From an uncultured Erythrobacter sp. (GTDB lineage Bacteria; Pseudomonadota; Alphaproteobacteria; Sphingomonadales; Sphingomonadaceae): 64,000 nucleotides of DNA. Shown here in pieces: positions 56,633 through 64,000 of the stretch. Position 1 is the stretch's first letter, and the number at the start of each line of letters is the position of its first letter. Where the stretch lies: positions 124,001 through 188,000 of the forward strand of contig CAJXJR010000004.1 of NCBI GenBank assembly GCA_913055155.1, written 5' to 3'. The notes under the pieces were generated by a model. It did no database searches. It was not told the DNA's origin and saw nothing but the letters and a program-made list of their open reading frames with translations. A program made the translations under genes and the position numbers.

Positions 56633-58454
56633 CCTGAGCTCTTCTGTAAGTTGCCCGATCCCCCCGCCGCAGCATGAGCGTCGCGTCAGGAGAGAAAATT
56701 TCCTCCAAACGATCATACGAAGCGGTAGCTGCGATCGTGGCTATAGCGAATTCCTTTGTCAAACTTTCCAACCCTTTGCAAACGGCTCGAGCACTGAAGC
56801 GATCAAGGGGCTCGCAAAAATTATCGATAAGAAGAATGTCCGGTTCTTCCAAGATCGCCAATGCGAGCTGCAAACGATAAGCTTGACCGGAACTCAGGGT
56901 CGATATCGGCCGGACCAATAATTGAGGCTCCGCAAGACCGCAGCGTGCAGCAACAGATAAGAAAGTCGCCAGATCGCTCTGCTCGACATAGTCCAAAGAC
57001 GTCAGAGCGGCATCAAGGTCGCGAAACCTGGACACTCGTGCAGGCGCAGACACCTCTCCCGCCAACGTTGGACCGCTTTCAGATCCTGCATCCACTGCTT
57101 CAGTAAACGTGCTTTCTATTGCATCAAGGAACACAGACTTCCCTGATCCGCTAGCGCCACAAACTAATAGGGTTTCTCCAGCAGCAATCTCAACGTCCTG
57201 AGGTCCAAACACGGCAGCCTCAAGATCACTGCCAACGAAGCCGAAGGTATCCTGCAAAATCCTCCCTTTCGTAGACTGGCTGATTGGGGATCTTGCTACC
57301 GCGCTAAGGTCAACGAAGCGCCAAGTTTGCTGCCGCCGACTTGCATTTGCTTTCTTGCGATTTGCCACGTTAACGACCCTCTTCATGCTTCGGCTTGCGC
57401 ACCTCTCGAGATATTCTTTTGCATCGGATGTTAGCCCTGCAATGTAACAGGGTTTGGGCTTTCTATTCAGCTTGTGAAGAGCCTCCCAAGCTCCTTGATC
57501 GAGCTTCCCCGGATCAAACTGTAGGGCGCTAACTGCTTCATCAAGGGAGCAATCCGCTTCCGCCATATGAGCAAGCAACTTTGTCGCATAAGCCCTTTGC
57601 ATGGTCATTACACCACCGCCCCCCTGAGGCATCGCCTTCGCTCCTTCAGGGCCGAGCGCCTTCTTGACGAGATACTTCATATCTTTCGAAACACGGTGCT
57701 CGTTCCCTTCTGTTTCTCCCATGCAAACGAAATTCGGATCGAGAAACGGATAGAAGCGAAGCATGTCGGCAGTGATCTCGAGGAACCGAGCTTTAAACCC
57801 ACCATAGTGCCACCGCTCAGCTGCGAAAGAACGCGCGGCATCCAAGAAATGTGTCGCCAACCCGAGCCCTCTTAGCTCTGGGTGAATGACAAAACGCGCT
57901 ATCCGACAGATCAGATTCGAGTAGTTCCGAGAGGCAACACGATCCCAGGTCTTCCAATGCAGACCAGATTGTTCGCGATAAGGTAGGCTAAAAAATGATG
58001 CACGAGCCGAATTTGCTATCATACTTGATGTGAGCTCAACGAAGCCAATTACCCTCGGGAGGTCTGGAGCTTCGACACAACAAATGATGGGGACAGAGCG
58101 GCCAGCGCCGCCACCTCCTCGATAATGAAATCCTCTGAGACTTTCGAAAAGCGACAACTCTTCCTCATTCTCGATCTCTTTGAAACGGAGTTTAAGAGGA
58201 ATGGTCCCGAGATTAATCGAAGCCAACTTTTCCCACGATGGGCTGACAGTAACCCAGCAATTATCGCGCTCCGCCAAAACCTCGACGCAATCTGCATTTT
58301 GACGAACAATGTTCTTTGCACCCAAGGGAATGTACCGGCGAGCCGAAATACTATTGCCGTTGGCTAGGATGAGCTGCGCCTGCCCTCCAACCAATCGCCG
58401 CGATTTTATTGCCGTGGGATGAGCATCTTCAAAAAGCTCATTCTCTAGCTCCAT
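56595..58454 (-). CDS. GNAT acetyltransferase-like domain fused to ABC-type ATPase (COG2401-like; island operon gene 1)
   Basis: GNAT-like FVIHPELRGLGLATHFLDAARSF; ABC ATPase ETLLVCGASGSGKSVFLDAIE, STLSSGQAYRLQLALAILEEPDILLIDNFCEPLD; no TM segments. Confidence 0.78.
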   Translation of the reverse strand: MELENELFEDAHPTAIKSRRLVGGQAQLILANGNSISARRYIPLGAKNIVRQNADCVEVLAERDNCWVTVSPSWEKLASINLGTIPLKLRFKEIENEEELSLFESLRGFHYRGGGGAGRSVPIICCVEAPDLPRVIGFVELTSSMIANSARASFFSLPYREQSGLHWKTWDRVASRNYSNLICRIARFVIHPELRGLGLATHFLDAARSFAAERWHYGGFKARFLEITADMLRFYPFLDPNFVCMGETEGNEHRVSKDMKYLVKKALGPEGAKAMPQGGGGVMTMQRAYATKLLAHMAEADCSLDEAVSALQFDPGKLDQGAWEALHKLNRKPKPCYIAGLTSDAKEYLERCASRSMKRVVNVANRKKANASRRQQTWRFVDLSAVARSPISQSTKGRILQDTFGFVGSDLEAAVFGPQDVEIAAGETLLVCGASGSGKSVFLDAIESTFTEAVDAGSESGPTLAGEVSAPARVSRFRDLDAALTSLDYVEQSDLATFLSVAARCGLAEPQLLVRPISTLSSGQAYRLQLALAILEEPDILLIDNFCEPLDRFSARAVCKGLESLTKEFAIATIAATASYDRLEEIFSPDATLMLRRGDRATYRRAQDGIQEAPKDDAL

Positions 58455-58825
58455 TCAAACTTCCCTCCGGCGTGCGTGGTCAAAAAACGCCACTCTAGCA
58501 GGATGCCAACATTGCACCAGGCCGCATTTGCACTTTTGACCATCTCACAATGCCGCAAGCGCCGACAACAACTTGGCTCTGCCCACTTTACCAAGAATTT
58601 TGAAGCACTCGAATTTTGAAATTAGGCTTCTGACTGCTTTGCAAAAAAGGGGACCCATCTACACGCGAGGCAATCATACGGCTCTCAGCACTGTGATCGT
58701 CAAGTCAACGACTCCACACACTGAAGCATCACACGCGGTCTCAAAGCAATGCGACAACCATTTGCGAGAGTGACTGTTTGGGTGTATGATTTCTGACAAC
58801 ATCCGTTGACTGAAAGCATACACTG

Positions 58826-59524
58826 ATGACCACATACGTTGCCTACGCTCGCGTTTCAACTGCCAAGCAAGGTCGTTCAGGATTAGGGCTGGAAGCCCAA
58901 GAGGAGGCGATAAGAGCCTTCCTGCGGCCTGAAGACGATCTCATTGCACCAACTTATGTGGAGGTCGAGAGCGGCAAACGGAGCGATAGGCCAGAGCTTA
59001 CAAAGGCTCTCTCTCACGCAAAGCTCACTGGAGCCACACTCTTAGTAGCTAAGCTCGACCGGCTGGCGAGGAACGTCCGCTTTCTCCACACTGTTCTAGA
59101 AAGTGGCGTAGAGGTGGCGTTCTGCGATCTACCGCAAGTGAAAGGCGCTATGGGTCGCTTCATCGTCAATCAGATGGCTGGCGTGGCCGAACTTGAGGCG
59201 GGACTTATATCAGAACGGACGAAAGCTGCCCTTGCTGCCGCTAAGGAGCGCGGCACGCAACTCGGCGGCTACCGTGGGGGACAAAAGGTCGACCCAGCGC
59301 TTGGATTGGCTGAACGCCAGAGAAGATCAGCGGAATTCGCGGCGCGGGTTTCTCCAGCCATTGAGGAAGCGAAACAGCGAGGAGCGGTTAGCCTTCGTGA
59401 CATTGCTGCTCACCTCACAAGGCAAGGAGTGAAGACACGACGCGGGGGACCTTGGGATGCAGCGAAGGTCAGGCAAGTCATTAAAGCTTCCGGTCAACAA
59501 GCTACGACCAATGTAAGACCATAG
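58826..59524 (+). CDS. Serine recombinase/resolvase-family protein
   Basis: YARVSTAKQGRSGLGLEAQEEAIRAF, LLVAKLDRLARNVRFL, MAGVAELEAGLISERTKAALAAAKERGTQLGG. Confidence 0.92.
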   Translation: MTTYVAYARVSTAKQGRSGLGLEAQEEAIRAFLRPEDDLIAPTYVEVESGKRSDRPELTKALSHAKLTGATLLVAKLDRLARNVRFLHTVLESGVEVAFCDLPQVKGAMGRFIVNQMAGVAELEAGLISERTKAALAAAKERGTQLGGYRGGQKVDPALGLAERQRRSAEFAARVSPAIEEAKQRGAVSLRDIAAHLTRQGVKTRRGGPWDAAKVRQVIKASGQQATTNVRP

Positions 59525-59550
59525 CGGGGCGGGTCGGCTGCTTCTTCAAT

Positions 59551-60279
59551 CTACACATCCAAAGGAATAAAACCTGGAGCCGGAGGCGAAGCAGGCGAAA
59601 GGGCGTCAGCGAGCTCGCGAAGGCCCCGTATAGCTTGTTCGCGCCTTTCGGCAGACATCGGCCCAATGGCAGCAGCTGTATCCGCTAGATGCCCTTGAAA
59701 AGTGGTCCAGAGGATTGCGTCTTCTTCCGCCAAATCATCATCGCTTGGTTCTAGGTTCGACCACTTGTGTGCTGGCGCATCGGTATCACCGGTTCGGATG
59801 CCATACTGCCGCATCAACTTTCCGATGTGACCACGGCTGTAAAATGGGCAATCCGCAGCAATCATCGAGAGCGACTTTGGCGTTTTGAATTCATCAAGAT
59901 AGAGCCCTGCATCGAGGTAGCCCTGAAACGCAGCCCCCTTCTCCGCTTGTGTCATTTGCCGACCATGCTCACGATTGCAGGAGAGAGCGACCAAGTGGGC
60001 TTCCTCCAAACTCATCCGCCTTGCGGAGCCGGGTAGTGACAGCCAACCTGCAGATATAGCGGCGGCCAAGCGATGGTGCCCATCTATAACATATAGCTTC
60101 CGTCCTACTTGAGCGATCTCGATAGGTGGAAACTTAGCACCTTGCCGCATAGCCGAAACATATGCGCTTACGGTCGCATCATTGGTCCCCCCGCGCACTT
60201 GAAGTCGCTGATGAGTAGATAGGGACGCGAGAGGATACTCTCGAACTGTTTGCAGAGCGGGCATTGTTATCCTTATCAC
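59551..60279 (-). CDS. ParB/Srx-like (ParB N-terminal) domain protein
   Basis: YVSAMRQGAKFPPIEIAQVGRKLYVIDGHHRLAAAISAG; helical region with NREHGRQMTQAEKGAAF. Confidence 0.85.
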   Translation of the reverse strand: MIRITMPALQTVREYPLASLSTHQRLQVRGGTNDATVSAYVSAMRQGAKFPPIEIAQVGRKLYVIDGHHRLAAAISAGWLSLPGSARRMSLEEAHLVALSCNREHGRQMTQAEKGAAFQGYLDAGLYLDEFKTPKSLSMIAADCPFYSRGHIGKLMRQYGIRTGDTDAPAHKWSNLEPSDDDLAEEDAILWTTFQGHLADTAAAIGPMSAERREQAIRGLRELADALSPASPPAPGFIPLDV

Positions 60280-60496
60280 AAATCACAGGCAGACAAATCG
60301 GCAGATTTCCGGTATTCTCCCGCTGAAAAGCTGTCGCAATGCGACGTCAGGAAAGGGAAATCTCCAGCTGTAAATATTCAGGTTAATGGCAGCCTTTATG
60401 AACGTCGATTATCCAGCAATTATTCCGTCCCTTGCCCACTGAGGGGATTGGCTGGTTGGACGGTTTCTAGAGAGTTGGCTTCGTCATCAACGGCAA

Positions 60497-62309
60497 CTAT
60501 CGAGGATGTGACCAAGGTCTGACTTGGGCAAAATCCACCCCAAAGTCTCTAATCTTATCAATTTCCAGCCCTAGCGGCGCGAGGTCGCCGTAACTCCCGG
60601 TCATCCCAGTGGCTTTATGACCCATGAGATAGGCTAGAGCCTCAGACGAAACGCGGCTTGCCCGGGCGACTGTCGGGAAGTTGTGACGCAACTCTCTGAG
60701 TTGGCGCTTACCCTCAGCGATCACGCCGTGAGTGCGGACGTATTCTCCCCACCATCGGGCCCAACCGTCATATAGGCCTTTTGTGGTCTGGGTTAGTTTA
60801 GGAAACAGCGCCAATTCGCTCTCTTGCTGTAGCCAGCCGATATATTCGGCAAGTCCGAGATCAAGCAAAGGCTGGGGAACTGGGAAAGCTCTTTGGCCAG
60901 AGCCGTGCTCGGATGTTTTGAGGCGTCTTGGCCCAATCACGGGATGATCTCCCTCATCCGTGTATCTCATCATCCAACGGCCTTCATTGTCCTGCCAGAA
61001 ATCCTCGCAGATCAATTGCGCAATTTCTCCCGGCCTCGCACCGGTGCAAAGCGCGAGCAGCGGTATCCAATAAGCTGCTTCTCCTCTTCCTCGAGTTGGA
61101 CGCTCGCCCTTTGTGAATACCGGCAGTGAAAATACAGCCTGCAATTCGTCCTTAGTGAGCGCGTTGCCTCCACCACGCTTTTTGACCTTTACCGCATGGC
61201 CCCAAAAGGGGTTATCGTCGCGCTCGACAAGCCCCCGGCGGCGGGCCTTGTTCCAGATTGCCGAGAGCACACCCATGTGCTGCTGAAGTGTCTTTCCAGT
61301 CAAACGCGGCACGTCGCGCCCATCATAGAGTGATACGAGTTTCGGGAGCGGTATTTTTGAATGAGCACGGTCAAGCTTGGCGGGGCGCTTAGCGACCAAA
61401 TCAAGCCACCGGCTGGCGTCTGCCCTCGTAATTTCTCTCCACCCTTTATCGCCGTGCACTTCCCGCCAAAGGCGAAGACCCGTCTGCCAAATTTGACGAG
61501 TTGTGCGACTTATTGGGTCGACCTTCTGCGCAAGCAATTCTGCCGCAAGCGCGTCCATCGATAGGGAAACCGGACGCTTCGCCTCAATTGAAGTCGGTTC
61601 GGCTTTCTCTAATCGTTCGGGTTTCTCTTCCACACTGATCTCAGTGCCGTTGTCGAGCAGGAGGGCGAGCTTTGCTGCAGAGGCCATGTCCCGCGCCAGC
61701 AACGCACGACAAAGCCGAAAGAATTCTTCTGACTGGGCGTCGTAGGTCAAACCATACTCAGTTAGCAGGTCTTCCGCAGTGCTTCCCTCGGCCTCGATCA
61801 CTCCCTGCCTATCACCGTCAGCAACCAGCCGCGCCCAATGGTTGCGAAGAGAGGGCAACGCCTCGCGCAATCTCTCAGCATTTGACCAGGCCTCTTCTCG
61901 ACCTGCCAACGTTGCTCCAATCGCATCCATGAAGGCCAACGGCGCGTATCGCCACGCAGAAGCAGCCAGCCACCCTCGCCGAGTGTCATTCTCATCAAAG
62001 TGCGTGTCGACCAGACAAGCTTGGAGCCTGTGAGCATGGGTCTTCGCGAAGAATGGTATGTCAGCTTCTGTGAGAGCGGGAGCTTTATTCTCGGCCTTTA
62101 GCCGGGCCAGCCGTTCAAGCCGCTCATACTCTGCCTGCGCCTCGTGAAACCTGCGTTGCGCCTCTGGGTCCGAAAACGTCTTTGCCTTGAGCGAGCGTTT
62201 CACTTCTCGCGAGGGCAAAAAGGGCCGTAATTCGGCTGGAAACACGCGGCGATAAGACAAGCGTCCGGTGCGCTTATCCTTCTCGATATGCTTTGTCATG
62301 ACACCCATA
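60497..62309 (-). CDS. Tyrosine-type site-specific integrase
   Basis: ALCTGARPGEIAQL, LRELRHNFPTVARASRVSSEALAYLMGHKATGMTGSYG; located next to tRNA attachment site. Confidence 0.93.
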
Positions 62310-62418
62310 AATAACGCCTCCAACGCGAGGCGTTTTGCGCCGCCTCTTTGTGCCGCGAAGCGTTTGAAAGCAATGGATTTCAGGGATTTCCGCAGATTTC
62401 CGCCATCTGCGAGATTGT

Positions 62419-62505
<87 letters not shown>

Positions 62506-62719
62506 ACCCTGTGCGTCGGGGCTGCGAGGCCCTGCGCTGGGTAGGGGCGCGCCACTAGGACAGGTGGGGCGGGCTGTCAACGAGTCGTTTTGTCGATCTG
62601 CAAAAAAGGCAGAAAACAACTCCAGCTGCCCCCTGCCGAGTCTTTGCAGGCACCGACAATTGCAGGCATTGAAGGCGGCGCGGGTTTCGGGCTAAGGCGC
62701 TCGCAGATTCTCAACCCCC

Positions 62720-63685
62720 TTGGCGCAGGACACGAACCGCACGATGGCACGCACTTCCCCGCTCGACGGCAAGCTGGTTACCCTGATCGGCGGCAACGGC
62801 TTTATCGGCAGCCACCTGGCGCAGGACCTGCTGGAGCGCGGGGCTCGCCTGCGCATCGCGGCGCGCGAGCCGGAAAAGGCTTTCAAGCTGAAACCGCTCG
62901 CCAACCTGGGCCAGCTGCAATTCGCCCGCTGCAACGCGGCAGACAAGCGCAGCCTCGAGGCCTGCGTGGCCGGATCGGACGTGGTCGTCTACCTGGTCGG
63001 CACCTTCGACAAGAACCAGAAGGCGCTGCAGGCCGATGGCGCAGGCCATGCCGCGCGCGCCGCTGCCGCAACGGGAGCTACAGGGTTCGTGTATGTCTCT
63101 GCCATCGGCGCCGATCCCGACGCAGAAACCGGCTATTATCGCACCAAGGGAGAAGGTGAGCGCCAGGTGCTGGAAGCCTTCCCCAAGGCCACGATCATTC
63201 GCCCCTCGGTCGTCTTCGGCGAGGAATCGGGCCTGGTTCCGATGTTTGCCGACCTGGTGCAGATGATGCCTGTGATCCCGGTCTTCGGGGCGGAAAGCGA
63301 GTTCCAGCCGGTGTGGGTGGACGATGTCGCCGGGGCCATCGCCACGGCGCTGGAAGATCCCGGCGCGCACGGCGGCAAGACCTACGAAGCGGCAGGGCCG
63401 GAGACGCTGACCATGCTGCAGATCAACCGGATGATTGCCGACGCGCAAGAGCGTTCGCGCACTTTCGTGCCAATGCCCGGTCCACTGGCAAAGCTGTTTG
63501 CCATGATGCCGCTGACCCCGATCAATGCCGACCAGTTGGCAATGCTGGATGCAGGCAGCGTGGCGACCAAGGGCACGCCCGGCCTGGCCAAGCTGGGCAT
63601 TGCGGCCAAGCCGCTGTCACTGTTCATCGACCGCTGGATGGTGCGCTATCGCAAGCACGGCCGGTTCACCGAAAAGCGGGCGTGA
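62720..63685 (+). CDS. NAD(P)-binding SDR-like protein (complex I NDUFA9-type family)
   Basis: KLVTLIGGNGFIGSHLAQDLLERGARLRIAAR; GEGERQVLEAFPKATIIRPSVVFGEESGL. Confidence 0.88.
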   Translation: MAQDTNRTMARTSPLDGKLVTLIGGNGFIGSHLAQDLLERGARLRIAAREPEKAFKLKPLANLGQLQFARCNAADKRSLEACVAGSDVVVYLVGTFDKNQKALQADGAGHAARAAAATGATGFVYVSAIGADPDAETGYYRTKGEGERQVLEAFPKATIIRPSVVFGEESGLVPMFADLVQMMPVIPVFGAESEFQPVWVDDVAGAIATALEDPGAHGGKTYEAAGPETLTMLQINRMIADAQERSRTFVPMPGPLAKLFAMMPLTPINADQLAMLDAGSVATKGTPGLAKLGIAAKPLSLFIDRWMVRYRKHGRFTEKRA

Positions 63686-63730
63686 TTCCCTGCTTGCGGG
63701 CGCGGCTGCGCGCGACCGTTTCTCCACCGT

Positions 63731-63994
63731 TTACTCGTTTTCGGCCACTTCCACGCCGCGCAGGCGGTTTGCGCCGGGCAGGTTCGGAATGCCGTCATAC
63801 AGGCGCGCCAGCCACGCGCGATCGAAAGCGGTAAGTTCCTCCGGACGAGCATCGCCTGTATCGAACAGGCTCAACATGGTCGCCTGCCCTTCACCCGCCT
63901 CGTCCGGGAACTGCGTCGCGAGCGCGCGCAGGGTGGCATAGTCGGCCAGCTGCCGCAGCGTCAGGCCGCGCACTTCTTCGCGGTTCAGCAGCAC
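63731..63994 (-). CDS. Unknown protein, N-terminus beyond the window edge possible
   Basis: ORF reaching the window end; sequence looks like a C-terminal portion. Confidence 0.4.
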   Translation of the reverse strand: MLLNREEVRGLTLRQLADYATLRALATQFPDEAGEGQATMLSLFDTGDARPEELTAFDRAWLARLYDGIPNLPGANRLRGVEVAENE

Positions 63995-64000
63995 CAGGGC

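Overview
The window looks like a high-GC alphaproteobacterial chromosome, probably Sphingomonadales/Erythrobacteraceae (inferred from gene content and coding style). Core-type genes include ParA-like ATPase, ftsH, gdhA, a CHASE2 cyclase, cydAB-cydX/cydDC and tRNA-Leu(CAG). Three accessory blocks stand out. (1) 18.7-35.9 kb: a large redox locus with three multiheme cytochromes c (two with 10 CXXCH each), a beta-barrel-like outer membrane protein, a double HbpS-like lipoprotein, a membrane cytochrome b-like protein, and a fusion of FAD oxidoreductase, two cNMP-binding domains and four [4Fe-4S] motifs. It could be an extracytoplasmic electron-transfer conduit. (2) 36.0-45.1 kb: a translationally coupled two-partner secretion operon (TpsB, TpsA-like) ending in an exported CHAT (caspase-like) protein. 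(3) 52.3-62.4 kb: a lower-GC genomic island inserted at the 3' end of tRNA-Leu, bounded by a 19-bp direct repeat, with a tyrosine integrase, a serine recombinase, a ParB-like protein and a tightly coupled five-gene operon (GNAT-ABC ATPase fusion, HerA-like ATPase, unknown 370-aa protein, single-HKD PLD nuclease, AAA ATPase). I consider that operon the best candidate for an undescribed defence or DNA modification/restriction system. A truncated hemoglobin gene broken by a single-base frameshift and an unlisted cydX small ORF were also found. All family assignments are from motif recognition by eye; no database search was run.
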